NCBI GenBank assembly: GCA_023432805.1
Contig: JAEYUG010000060.1
Coordinates: 1 to 42,324, forward strand
From: Bacteroidota bacterium
Lineage (GTDB): Bacteria > Bacteroidota > Ignavibacteria > SZUA-365
Length of the DNA stretch: 42,324 bases
Reading direction: 5' to 3'
The notes under the pieces were generated by a model that saw only the letters and a list, made by a program, of their open reading frames with translations, did not search any database and was not told the DNA's origin. Positions 16,694-23,947 of this stretch are shown one piece after another. Numbering within the stretch: position 1 is the first letter of the stretch; the number at the start of each line of letters is the position of its first letter. The translations under genes and the position numbers were made by a program.

Positions 16694-17362
16694 ATGACTG
16701 ACGATTCCCTTCTCCCGCGTGCAATGCGCGCCTATGCCGCACGCAATTTCGACGTGGCGCTTCCGCTGCTGGCCAGCGCCCGTGACGAGGCACCCGACGA
16801 TGCCGCGCGCGTCGACATCCTCTTCCACCTCGCCAACGTCCACGATGCACTCGGCCACGCGCTCGAAGCCCTGGAGGCGCTGCGCGACCTGCTCGCGCTC
16901 GACTCCGACCACCCCGGGGCATGGAACAATCTCGGCGTGATCTGCAGCCGCATCGGCCGCCTCGACGAGAGCCGCGCCGCCTTCGAGCAGGCCTACCGGC
17001 TCGATCCCTCCAACGCCGCGGCGCTCGCGAGCCTCGGTTCGGTCGCGCTCAAGCAGAGCGATGTGGGCGCGGCCCACGACTACCTCTCACTGGCCCTGCA
17101 GGTCGATGGAACCCTGCCCGTCGCACACGCGAATATGGCGCTCGTGCTGGCAGTGTTTGGAAGGATCGAGGAAGCCGAGGAGTCCTTGCGCCTTGCCGTG
17201 CTCTACGGCTTCGACCAGGCGGAAGCCGTCTCCGAACGCATCGACCGGCTGCGGGCGCACCGCGATCGCGTGCTGGCAGATCTGGCTGCGCACCAGGCCG
17301 CGGACGCCGAACCCGGCACGGCGACGGATGCGGATGATGTGCTCGAGACGGATGCGATGTGA
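16694..17362 (+). CDS. TPR-repeat protein
   Basis: 222 residues, no signal peptide. At least four tetratricopeptide units of 34 residues can be traced: ALPLLASARDEAPDDAAR, HDALGHALEALEALRDLLAL, GAWNNLGVICSRIGRLDESR followed by AYRLDPSNAAALASLG, and AHANMALVLAVFGRIEEAEE. The C-terminal ~45 residues are acidic and disordered (DAEPGTATDADDVLETDAM). TPR superhelices are protein-binding scaffolds; the partner is unknown. The stop codon overlaps the start of the TetR gene (TGATG), so the two are translationally coupled. The TPR protein may therefore act with the regulator. The gene is divergent from dnaE. Confidence 0.85.
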   Translation: MTDDSLLPRAMRAYAARNFDVALPLLASARDEAPDDAARVDILFHLANVHDALGHALEALEALRDLLALDSDHPGAWNNLGVICSRIGRLDESRAAFEQAYRLDPSNAAALASLGSVALKQSDVGAAHDYLSLALQVDGTLPVAHANMALVLAVFGRIEEAEESLRLAVLYGFDQAEAVSERIDRLRAHRDRVLADLAAHQAADAEPGTATDADDVLETDAM

Positions 17363-18018
17363 TGCACACGCTCAGCAGGCGCGAACGCGAACGTACACTT
17401 CGAAGGGAGGCGCTGCTCGACGTCGCGGCCACGGTCTTCTTCGAACAGGGGTTCGACGCCTCGATCGAGGCGATCGCCGCGCGTGCCGGGATCGCGAAGG
17501 GCACGGTGTACCTGTCGTTTGCGAGCAAGGATGACATCCTCCTGCTGCTCGTCTGTCGGGGACTCGACCGCATGATCGCGATGTTCGACGAGGCGGCCGC
17601 CTCCGGCGGAGACGCACGTGCCCGAGTGCTGGCATTCGGCGAAGCGTACCACCGCTTCAGCACGACAGAACCGGATTACTACCGCCTCCTCAACGACATG
17701 TCGGGCACGAGTCCGCTGACCCAGGCGGGCGACGACGTGCGCGCGCAGTTGCGCGAGCGCGCAGACGCAGCCTGGAGCGTGATCACGTGCATGCTGCAGG
17801 AGGGCATCGACAGCGGCGCCCTGCGGGGGGATCTGACGGCATTCGAGATGGCGATGATTCTGTGGAGCAGCGCCACCGGCGTCCTGCGCCAGATCTCGAC
17901 GATGCGTGCGATCGAGGATCCGGATCATGCGGGGAGTTCCTTTTCCATGCAGACGGTCGACACCAAGCGTATCTATGATGCCACGATCGCGCTGCTGGCC
18001 GATTCGCTGGCTCGTTGA
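17362..18018 (+). CDS. TetR/AcrR-family transcriptional regulator
   Basis: 218 residues. The N-terminal TetR helix-turn-helix is clear: REALLDVAATVFFEQGFDAS followed by IEAIAARAGIAKGTVYLSFASKDDILLLLV. The rest is a variable ligand-binding/dimerisation domain with the pattern of TetR_C families (PDYYRLLNDMSG, FEMAMILWSSATGVLRQI). Such proteins are usually repressors released by a small molecule; the ligand cannot be predicted. ATG 17362 overlaps the TPR stop by one base; a GTG at 17359 in the same frame is the alternative. No efflux pump, the common target of this family, is adjacent. Confidence 0.92.
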   Translation: MHTLSRRERERTLRREALLDVAATVFFEQGFDASIEAIAARAGIAKGTVYLSFASKDDILLLLVCRGLDRMIAMFDEAAASGGDARARVLAFGEAYHRFSTTEPDYYRLLNDMSGTSPLTQAGDDVRAQLRERADAAWSVITCMLQEGIDSGALRGDLTAFEMAMILWSSATGVLRQISTMRAIEDPDHAGSSFSMQTVDTKRIYDATIALLADSLAR

Positions 18019-18133
18019 CGGGCGGGTATCGGACGCGTCAGGGTCCACCCCACCTACAGCGGCACAGGTTGCAGATGCGGCGTGTGTTGGGTAGCTTTCC
18101 GAGTTTCGAGTTCCATTCCCTCATCCACTTGAT

Positions 18134-20005
18134 GTGCACAGCGTGAACACTCAGAGTTTCGGTCTCGGCGCCCTGATGCTGGCCTCGGCGGCCCTCGGAA
18201 TCTACTTCGATGATCTTCCGATCCGCATTGCCGCCGGCGCACTGTTCCTCATCGGTGCAGTGCTCCTTTATCTCACGCTCGCACGCGCGCAGGAGGCTGA
18301 CACCGACGACGAGGTCGCAGACGCTTCCCCCGACACAGAGCGGCAGGCCCCGAAGCGACGCAGGGAGCGCAGCGCGGGCACGGATGCCGATCTGCGCACG
18401 CAGGAGGATGCGGCGGCACCATCCCCCGCACCGTCTCTGGCGGGCGGTGATGGCACCGGGATCGAACGTCCCCCGGTTGCGGAGAGCGTGCCGGACATCC
18501 CTGTCGAGTATTACCGTCCCGAGTCCGAGACGCTTGTGCCCGATGATCCCCGTGAGGAGTTCGACTTCCTGACGCGCAAGCTGCTCGAGGTGCTGCGCGA
18601 GAATCTGATTTCCGACACGGTGGCGCTGTTCTGGATCAACCGCGAGCGGCAGCAGATCGTGATCGGGGAATTCGTAACCGAGAGCCGGTCGTTCACCACG
18701 GCGCGGCGGCTGCCGCTGGGGATGGATCTGGTGAGCAAGACGGGACTCGGTGGCCGCCCGGTGATCATCACCGATATCAACCGCGCATCGGAAGCCGAGC
18801 TGCTGCCGTACTATGATGGACACGAGGGTGTGCAGAGTTTCGTGGGTGTGCCGGTATACTTCGACGACGAGGCGATTGCGGTGATCACGGCAGATAGCCG
18901 CGTGACGGATTCGTTCGGTTCGGAGAGTGTCGCGGTGATCGGCAAGACGGCGGCGCTCGTGGCGCTGATGTTGCGCAGCTACAATCAGAAGTTCGATCTC
19001 GCGGCCGATGCACGCCTGCTCGGCGTGTTGACGCGGCAGCGGCGTACGTCCACCGAACATCAGGACGCCTACGCTGCGGCGGATGCGGCGCTTCAGGCGG
19101 TGACGGAGATCATGGACTGGGACTACACCGCGGTGCTGCTCTACAATACGGACCGCTCGTCGTGGCAGGTGATCAAGAGCCGGGCGAAGACGGCCAGTCT
19201 GCCCTACATTGCCGAGGGCGTGACCGTGGATGTCGAGCACGGCGTGCTTGCACGGGCGCTCGACGAAATGAAGGGGGTGCGCGTGGATGCCCCCACCCCG
19301 CCGCGTTTCCGTTTTCATGAGAAGGAGGCGCTGCCCGCGGGTGGTGAGTTGTGCGTGGTGCCGATGATCGCGGCAGGCCGCTGCCTGGGTCTGCTCGTGG
19401 TTGAGTATCGCGAGGCGCATCAGTATGGAGACCGCGACCTGGTCGTGCTCGAACAGATCGCCGCGCTCGGCGCGCAGTATGTGGAAAGCGCGCGTCTGCA
19501 GGAGCTGTCGCGCCACGCACTGCTGGTCGACGAGCACACGGGTGCCGCCTCTCGGACCCTGCTCGTACAACGGCTCGGCGAGGAGATTGTGCGCATGGAT
19601 GCAGGCGATTATCCCGCAGTGTTTTTCCTCATCGCGCTCGACCAGCCCGACGAGGCGCTGCATCGCTACGGCAAGCACGGCCTCGAATCCATTTACGCCA
19701 ACGTCGTGGCGGTCGTGCGCACGCATCTTGCGGCATATGACGTGCTCGGCCGTTTCGATCTGACGCGGCTGGGACTGCTGATGATCGGCACGACGGCAGA
19801 GGATGCGTATCTGCGCGGAGAGAAAATCCGCAAGGCCGTCTCCGGTCACGTGTTCGCACTCGACGGGATGACGTTTTCGGTAACGGTGAGCATCGCGGGC
19901 TGCGCGTTTGCGCGCGGCGGGGATGTCGATCACGTGCTGCGCGTGGCGCAGCAGGCGATGGATCGTGCAATCGGCGATGGCGGCAATTGTGTGAAGGTGG
20001 TGTGA
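18134..20005 (+). CDS. Membrane GAF-GAF protein with degenerate GGDEF domain
   Basis: 623 residues from GTG 18134 (GTG 18143 also possible). Two adjacent N-terminal hydrophobic helices (GALMLASAALGIYF, AAGALFLIGAVLLYLTL) anchor it in the inner membrane. A charged disordered linker follows (about 50-145). A first GAF domain (about 145-290; SDTVALFWINRERQQIV, QSFVGVPVYFDDEAIAVI) and a second (about 310-455; WDYTAVLLYNTDRSSWQVI) come next. The C-terminal domain (about 460-623) has the GGDEF fold pattern (DEHTGAASRTLLVQRL, VSIAGCAFARGGD...AQQAMDRA). The catalytic GG(D/E)EF is replaced: the strand reads LGRFDLTRLGLLMIG. It should therefore not make cyclic-di-GMP, but may bind nucleotide or partners. 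It precedes the two vertex-protein genes. Confidence 0.82.
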   Translation: MHSVNTQSFGLGALMLASAALGIYFDDLPIRIAAGALFLIGAVLLYLTLARAQEADTDDEVADASPDTERQAPKRRRERSAGTDADLRTQEDAAAPSPAPSLAGGDGTGIERPPVAESVPDIPVEYYRPESETLVPDDPREEFDFLTRKLLEVLRENLISDTVALFWINRERQQIVIGEFVTESRSFTTARRLPLGMDLVSKTGLGGRPVIITDINRASEAELLPYYDGHEGVQSFVGVPVYFDDEAIAVITADSRVTDSFGSESVAVIGKTAALVALMLRSYNQKFDLAADARLLGVLTRQRRTSTEHQDAYAAADAALQAVTEIMDWDYTAVLLYNTDRSSWQVIKSRAKTASLPYIAEGVTVDVEHGVLARALDEMKGVRVDAPTPPRFRFHEKEALPAGGELCVVPMIAAGRCLGLLVVEYREAHQYGDRDLVVLEQIAALGAQYVESARLQELSRHALLVDEHTGAASRTLLVQRLGEEIVRMDAGDYPAVFFLIALDQPDEALHRYGKHGLESIYANVVAVVRTHLAAYDVLGRFDLTRLGLLMIGTTAEDAYLRGEKIRKAVSGHVFALDGMTFSVTVSIAGCAFARGGDVDHVLRVAQQAMDRAIGDGGNCVKVV

Positions 20006-20114
20006 TCGCACGGTGCGAGCCATTCGAGCCGCAGGATCATGCAGCGGACGCAATGGCGCCTTTTGATTCAGCAGCTTCGATTCTGCATATTGCGGGTTCG
20101 GTTTTTGTTGTAAC

Positions 20115-20135
20115 GACACGGGACTTGCCCGTGTC
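20115..20135 (+). terminator. Hairpin upstream of the vertex-protein genes
   Basis: GACACGGG, loop ACTTG, CCCGTGTC then TCTTGTT. It may end the GAF-GGDEF transcript. If a promoter at the CATATTG around 20086-20092 is used, it would instead lie in the leader of the vertex-protein gene as an attenuator. Confidence 0.45.
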
Positions 20136-20171
20136 TCTTGTTCATGAACAGACGGATGCGGAGACGCACGC

Positions 20172-20519
20172 ATGATACTCGGACGGGTGATCGGCACGGT
20201 ATGGGCCACCAGGAAGGATGACGGCCTGGTTGGTGCAAAAATCCTGATCGTGCAACCGGTCGATCTTGCGTACGTACACGAATCCGGTTTCGTGGTTGCC
20301 GTCGACAGTGTCGGTGCGGGTGTGGGCGAGATCGTGCTGGTCGCGCAGGGCAGTTCCGCACGCCAGACGACACTCACGCACAACCGTCCCATCGATGCCG
20401 TCGTCATGGCCATCGTCGACAAGCTCGACGTGGATGCCGTCGCGGCGGCGGCTTCCGCAGCGACGCCCGAGGCATCGCTCGCACCCGACGCCGCCGATGC
20501 CGCGGGCGCACGGAACTGA
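20172..20519 (+). CDS. EutN/CcmL-family microcompartment vertex protein, copy 1
   Basis: 115 residues. MILGRVIGTVWATRKDDGLVG, then ILIVQPVD and VDSVGAGVGEIVLVAQGSSA, then PIDAVVMAIVDKLDV, is the complete signature of the BMC-P (EutN/CcmL/PduN) fold. This pentamer caps the vertices of bacterial microcompartments. The conserved GAGxGExVL loop that forms the pentamer pore is intact. A 30-residue Ala-rich tail (VAAAASAATPEASLAP...) is additional to the ~90-residue core. The family is also known as orphan genes outside shell operons. ATG 20172 opens the family N terminus. A second copy follows after 29 nt. No BMC hexamer (Pfam BMC) or cargo enzyme is visible in the window. Confidence 0.88.
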   Translation: MILGRVIGTVWATRKDDGLVGAKILIVQPVDLAYVHESGFVVAVDSVGAGVGEIVLVAQGSSARQTTLTHNRPIDAVVMAIVDKLDVDAVAAAASAATPEASLAPDAADAAGARN

Positions 20520-20548
20520 TCCCCCCCATCACGTGTTGCATTGAGGAT

Positions 20549-20842
20549 ATGTTTTTCGCAATCGTCATCGGCACCGTCTGGGCCACCGTCAAGGATCCGC
20601 ATCTCGCAGGCGCATCGCTCGAGATCATCCAGCCCATCGACGCACGCCGCCGGCATGCGGGAACGCCCATTGTTGCCGTCAACACCATCGGTGCGGGTGC
20701 CGGCGAAACCGTGATGTACATCACCGCAAGTGAAGCCGTGATTCCACTGCCCGTCGACATGGCGCCGGTGGACGCGAGCATCGTCGGTATTGTGGACCGC
20801 ATCGACCTCGAACCGGACCTGCGCGCACTGCTTCCAGCGTGA
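20549..20842 (+). CDS. EutN/CcmL-family microcompartment vertex protein, copy 2
   Basis: 97 residues. It is the same fold as its upstream neighbour: FFAIVIGTVWATVKDPHLAG, LEIIQPIDARRR, VAVNTIGAGAGETVMYITAS, and PVDASIVGIVDRIDLE. The GAGAGE pore loop is present. The two copies share the framework but differ considerably, so they are old paralogues and could form mixed or distinct pentamers. A GAGGA precedes ATG 20549 at unusually short spacing, perhaps making translation depend on readthrough from copy 1. A hairpin with T-run follows, separating the pair from the sigma factor gene. Confidence 0.88.
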   Translation: MFFAIVIGTVWATVKDPHLAGASLEIIQPIDARRRHAGTPIVAVNTIGAGAGETVMYITASEAVIPLPVDMAPVDASIVGIVDRIDLEPDLRALLPA

Positions 20843-20844
20843 CG

Positions 20845-20865
20845 CGCGGTCATCGCGATTTTTTT
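20845..20865 (+). terminator. Short hairpin with T7 after the vertex-protein pair
   Basis: CGCG, loop GTCAT, CGCG, A, then seven T (20859-20865). The stem is only 4 bp, so termination may be partial and let transcription reach the sigma factor gene. Confidence 0.4.
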
Positions 20866-20888
20866 CACCGACGTAACAGGTACCCCGA

Positions 20889-21752
20889 GTGAGAATTTCC
20901 AAACAGTACACCAACCGCGAGAGCCAGAGTCTCGACAAGTATCTCCAGGAGATCGGCAGGGTCGACCTGCTGACACCCGATGAGGAGATCGAGCTTGCCA
21001 AGCGCATCAAGGGCACGGGTGCATCGGCCCAGCTCGCGCTCGAAAAGCTGACGAAGGCCAATCTGCGCTTCGTGGTCTCGGTGGCCAAGCAGTACCAGAA
21101 CCAGGGGCTGTCGCTCGGCGACCTGATCAACGAGGGCAACCTCGGTTTGATCAAGGCGGCCAAGCGTTTCGATGAGACCCGCGGTTTCAAGTTCATCTCC
21201 TATGCCGTGTGGTGGATCCGTCAGTCGATCCTCCAGGCCCTTGCCGAGCAGTCGCGCATCGTGCGGCTTCCGCTCAACCGCGTCGGCGCGCTCAACAAGA
21301 TCGGCAAGAAGTTCAGCGAACTCGAGCAGTCGTACGAGCGCGAGCCGAGTGCGAGCGAGCTCGCCTCCGAACTCGACATGACGCTATTCGAAGTTGCCGA
21401 CACGTTGAAGATCTCCGGCCGCCACATCTCTGTGGATGCGCCGTTCGCGCAGGGCGAAGACAACCGCCTGCTCGATGTGATCCAGGACGACCGCCAGCCG
21501 CCTCCCGACAACAGTCTGATGAACGAGTCGCTGAAGGTCGAGGTGCGTCGCGCGCTGGCAACGCTCAGCGAGCGTGAGGCAGAGGTGATCCGCCTGTATT
21601 TCGGCCTCGACCGCGAGCATTCGCTCACGCTCGAGGAGATCGGCGAGAAGTTCAATCTGACCCGCGAGCGCGTGCGCCAGATCAAGGAGAAGGCCATCCG
21701 CCGCCTGCGCCACGCCTCGCGCAGCAAGCAATTGCGTTCCTATCTCGGCTGA
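20889..21752 (+). CDS. rpoD: Primary sigma factor, Bacteroidota-type
   Basis: 287 residues. It starts with MRISKQYTNRESQSLDKYLQ at region 1.2; region 1.1 is absent, as in primary sigma factors of Bacteroidota and relatives. Region 2 (LRFVVSVAKQYQNQGLSLGD, GLIKAAKRFDETRGFKFISY, AVWWIRQSILQALAEQSR) contains the -10 recognition and melting residues. Region 3 follows (RVGALNKIGKKFSELEQSYE). Region 4.2 (LTLEEIGEKFNLTRERVRQI) is the -35/-33 reading helix-turn-helix. It directs RNA polymerase to housekeeping promoters. The start is GTG 20889; no ATG in frame fits. It is followed by a strong terminator and preceded by the vertex-protein pair with a weak terminator. Confidence 0.96.
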   Translation: MRISKQYTNRESQSLDKYLQEIGRVDLLTPDEEIELAKRIKGTGASAQLALEKLTKANLRFVVSVAKQYQNQGLSLGDLINEGNLGLIKAAKRFDETRGFKFISYAVWWIRQSILQALAEQSRIVRLPLNRVGALNKIGKKFSELEQSYEREPSASELASELDMTLFEVADTLKISGRHISVDAPFAQGEDNRLLDVIQDDRQPPPDNSLMNESLKVEVRRALATLSEREAEVIRLYFGLDREHSLTLEEIGEKFNLTRERVRQIKEKAIRRLRHASRSKQLRSYLG

Positions 21753-21772
21753 CCCCTGCCGCATCCCATGCA

Positions 21773-21800
21773 AGGCCCGCTTCGCGCGGGCTTTTTCTTT
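21773..21800 (+). terminator. Intrinsic terminator of rpoD
   Basis: GCCCGC (21775-21780), loop TTCGC, GCGGGC (21786-21791), then TTTTTCTTT. It lies 22 nt after the rpoD stop. Confidence 0.85.
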
Positions 21801-21834
21801 GGTGCACGCAGCGGGGCGGGCACAAAATTCTGGA

Positions 21835-21864
21835 TTGTCCCGCGCAGCGCACTCATCTACATTG
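21835..21864 (+). promoter_or_regulatory. Candidate promoter of the 67-residue gene
   Basis: TTG at 21835-21837, 20 nt, then TACATTG at 21858-21864, 39 nt before ATG 21904. The spacing suits the Bacteroidota -33/-7 arrangement. Confidence 0.4.
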
Positions 21865-21903
21865 TGCTTCGAATTCGCCCGATGTCCCATTCGGAGACGC
21901 TGA

Positions 21904-22107
21904 ATGAAACGTTATCTACTGTCTGTTCCTGAGAGCTTTGCAATGTATGCGGATCTGCTGATCAACAAGGTACACATGCGGCCGCGTCCCGTGCGTAGCG
22001 ATGTACAGCAGCAGGCGATCACCGTAATCCGTGCACGGAAGCCTCAGGAAGGTGGTATGGCCGATTACAGGAATCTCCTCGCCGGCGGCGGCGAACGTCC
22101 CCGCTGA
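21904..22107 (+). CDS. Unknown small protein (67 residues)
   Basis: I do not recognise it. MKRYLLSVPESFAMYADLLI continues with a basic segment (HMRPRPVRSDVQQQAITVIR) and a short Gly-rich C terminus (GGMADYRNLLAGGGERPR). There is no signal peptide or membrane helix. Support for a real gene is contextual: a candidate promoter with correct spacing 39 nt upstream, and a strong hairpin terminator 36-57 nt downstream, enclose exactly this frame. That makes it a self-contained small transcript between rpoD and yggX. A function as a small RNA with an incidental reading frame is the alternative. Confidence 0.5.
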   Translation: MKRYLLSVPESFAMYADLLINKVHMRPRPVRSDVQQQAITVIRARKPQEGGMADYRNLLAGGGERPR

Positions 22108-22143
22108 TCCGATCGGTTGCATAGCCTCCCACACAATGCGACG

Positions 22144-22170
22144 CGCCCGGCCATGTGCCGGGCGTTTCGC
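22144..22170 (+). terminator. Terminator after the 67-residue gene
   Basis: CGCCCGGC (22144-22151), loop CATGT, GCCGGGCG (22157-22164), then TTT: an 8-bp GC stem, just upstream of the yggX promoter region. Confidence 0.65.
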
Positions 22171-22177
22171 ATTTTCC

Positions 22178-22184
22178 TACATTG
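22178..22184 (+). promoter_or_regulatory. Candidate -10 box for yggX
   Basis: TACATTG, 36 nt before GTG 22221; same heptamer as for three other genes. Confidence 0.35.
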
Positions 22185-22220
22185 CATCAACAGATTGTAC
22201 CATCACACCAAGAGGCCAGC

Positions 22221-22496
22221 GTGGCGGAAGTGACATGTACGCGGTGCGGACAGACGCGTGAAGCGGTTCGCAACACGGCGTTCTATATCGGAGAAACGGG
22301 TCGGAAACTCAAGGAACATGCCTGCCAGGAGTGCTGGAACGAGTGGGTGAAGATGCAGATCATGATCATCAACGAGTACCGGCTGAATCTGATGGATCCG
22401 CAGACCGACGAGTTCCTCAACAAGCAGGTGCTCGGGTTCTTCAAGCTCGATGCCGACGGTGTCGCCGGCGTGAACTTCACTCCGCCCGAAGCCTGA
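22221..22496 (+). CDS. yggX: YggX-like Fe(2+)-trafficking / oxidative damage protection protein
   Basis: 91 residues, the same length as E. coli YggX. The N-terminal TCTRCGQTREAV carries the conserved Cys. It is followed by the family pattern YIGETGRKLKEHACQECWNE, then WVKMQIMIINEYRLNLMDPQ and FLNKQVLGFFKLD. YggX proteins are small cytoplasmic factors tied to Fe-S cluster protection and repair under oxidative stress. Initiation is at GTG 22221, with AGAGG 6 nt upstream. An upstream in-frame ATG at 22155 lies inside the preceding terminator and gives non-family residues. It is monocistronic with its own candidate promoter; copy c of the dispersed repeat lies just downstream. Confidence 0.85.
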   Translation: MAEVTCTRCGQTREAVRNTAFYIGETGRKLKEHACQECWNEWVKMQIMIINEYRLNLMDPQTDEFLNKQVLGFFKLDADGVAGVNFTPPEA

Positions 22497-22541
22497 GGGG
22501 AGCACAGACCTTTCGTCTGCACCGCGCAGGAAGTACGTGGA

Positions 22542-22567
22542 GAGGACGGACGGGGGCGTCCGTCCTC
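22542..22567 (+). repeat. Dispersed palindromic repeat, copy c (longest stem)
   Basis: GAGGACGGACG (22542-22552), loop GGGG, CGTCCGTCCTC (22557-22567): a perfect 11-bp stem. It lies between the convergent ends of yggX and the propeller protein gene, so it may also act as a terminator. Confidence 0.8.
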
Positions 22568-22594
22568 CATTTTCCGACTGTGGATGCCACCCTC

Positions 22595-23872
22595 TCAGCG
22601 CACGAGCAGAAGGGGCCGCATCACGGCCGCATCTCCCGCGCGGAGCGTGCACAGATACATGCCGGGGGGAAGATCCCCCGCATTCCACATCCACCGATGC
22701 CCGCCGGCTGCCAGATGCCGCGCGGGCATCAGCATGTGGACGCGTCCGGTCACATCGGTCACCGTCAACTCCGCAGTGGAAGCTTCCGCCAGCGAGAAGG
22801 TGATGCTCGACGCTCCCCGCATCGGATGCGGCGTGCTTCCGGCGATTGAAAGAACGGGACGCGGAGCGGGATCATCCACCGATGTCGGCGTTTCCTTCCA
22901 CTCGCGCAGGCCGTCTTCACAGGCGGCGTAGAGGCGCCCGTCGACTGCAAGCAGATCCGACACGTAGGTGATGCCGATGCCTTCCGACAGCGTCCATGAC
23001 GCACCGCCGTCGTCGGATGTGTAGAACAGCGTCCCCTCGTGCGTGGTGTTTACGATCGCGTACACACGGCTGCCGATGGTCGCCAGCCGCACATCCCACG
23101 ACGGTGGAAATGGCGTGCCGGCATTCGTCCAGGTCTCACCGGCATCGTCGCTGAAGAAAATGCTGCGCGAACCGGCGACGAAGAGACGTCCGTTGCCATG
23201 GTGCATGTCGACGAGTTCGAGTCCGGGTATCGGCGCGTCGGGCACCGGCGCCTCTTGCCAGGCGGCACTTCCGACGGGACGTCGATACACCCCGCCATTG
23301 CCCCCCGCCGTTGCGACCAGGGCACCATCCACCACCTGCATCGTGTAGACCGTGTACGCGTTGTTCCACGGCAGTCCGTCGCTCGATGCCGTCCACACCG
23401 ACGCACCACGCGCGCGCGCGAACACGCCCGCGCCACCGGTGCCCGCATAGAGCGTGTCGCCGCGCACGGCAAAGCAGAGGATGTCGCTCGCGCCGAGACC
23501 GGTCATGCCGTCGCTCGCCGCGTGCCAGCTCGCGCCCTCGTCGCTGCTGCGCCAGACGCCGCTCTTGTAGGTGCCGACGTAAAGCGCGCCGTCGAAGCGC
23601 GTGACCATGCCGATGGCGAGGATCGAGGGATCCACGACCCCGAGCGGGGTCCACGTCGCACCGCGGTCGTCGGAGCGATATACCTGCGTTTCGCCGCTGG
23701 CGTACACGACGCCATCGATGTCGGCGAGAAAACTGAATTGTTCTGTGGGAAGATCGGGAATCCGCGACCACGACTGTGCCGAGACCGGGTGGGCGAGCAC
23801 GGTCAGCGAGACAACGAAGCCGACCGCATAGGCGAGGGGAAGCAGCGCGCGGGCTGCACGAAACTGGAACAT
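22595..23872 (-). CDS. Secreted BNR beta-propeller protein with PHP-type sorting tail
   Basis: 425 residues. After a signal peptide (LLPLAYAVGFVVSLTVLAHP...SAQ), about six BNR/sialidase-type Asp boxes form one beta-propeller: VYRSDDRGATWTPLG, VWRSSDEGASWHAAS, IFFSDDAGETWTNAG and LFYTSDDGGASWTLSE, with two decayed copies between. The last ~85 residues resemble a T9SS type A sorting domain (ITFSLAEASTAELTVTDVTG, PPGMYLCTLRAGDA). They open with STPHPMRG where NYPNP would be expected. There are no sialidase catalytic residues, so this is a binding or structural propeller. It is convergent with yggX and follows the glycosidase-like gene on the same strand without an obvious operon link. Confidence 0.8.
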   Translation of the reverse strand: MFQFRAARALLPLAYAVGFVVSLTVLAHPVSAQSWSRIPDLPTEQFSFLADIDGVVYASGETQVYRSDDRGATWTPLGVVDPSILAIGMVTRFDGALYVGTYKSGVWRSSDEGASWHAASDGMTGLGASDILCFAVRGDTLYAGTGGAGVFARARGASVWTASSDGLPWNNAYTVYTMQVVDGALVATAGGNGGVYRRPVGSAAWQEAPVPDAPIPGLELVDMHHGNGRLFVAGSRSIFFSDDAGETWTNAGTPFPPSWDVRLATIGSRVYAIVNTTHEGTLFYTSDDGGASWTLSEGIGITYVSDLLAVDGRLYAACEDGLREWKETPTSVDDPAPRPVLSIAGSTPHPMRGASSITFSLAEASTAELTVTDVTGRVHMLMPARHLAAGGHRWMWNAGDLPPGMYLCTLRAGDAAVMRPLLLVR

Positions 23873-23947
23873 GACGACACAACCTGTATGTGTGAGAGTT
23901 GGATATCCTGTATAACGGACATCCGCCCTCCAGGTTTCAACGCATCA

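Noticed and set aside
13123..16701. 1192-residue open frame antisense to dnaE
   Set aside because: Composition is His/Val/Asp-rich as expected from the complement of high-GC codons. dnaE on the other strand is intact and conserved.
18038..21196. 1052-residue open frame antisense to the GAF protein, vertex proteins and rpoD
   Set aside because: It covers four unrelated genes on the opposite strand and has no recognisable domain; a by-product of GC-rich third positions.
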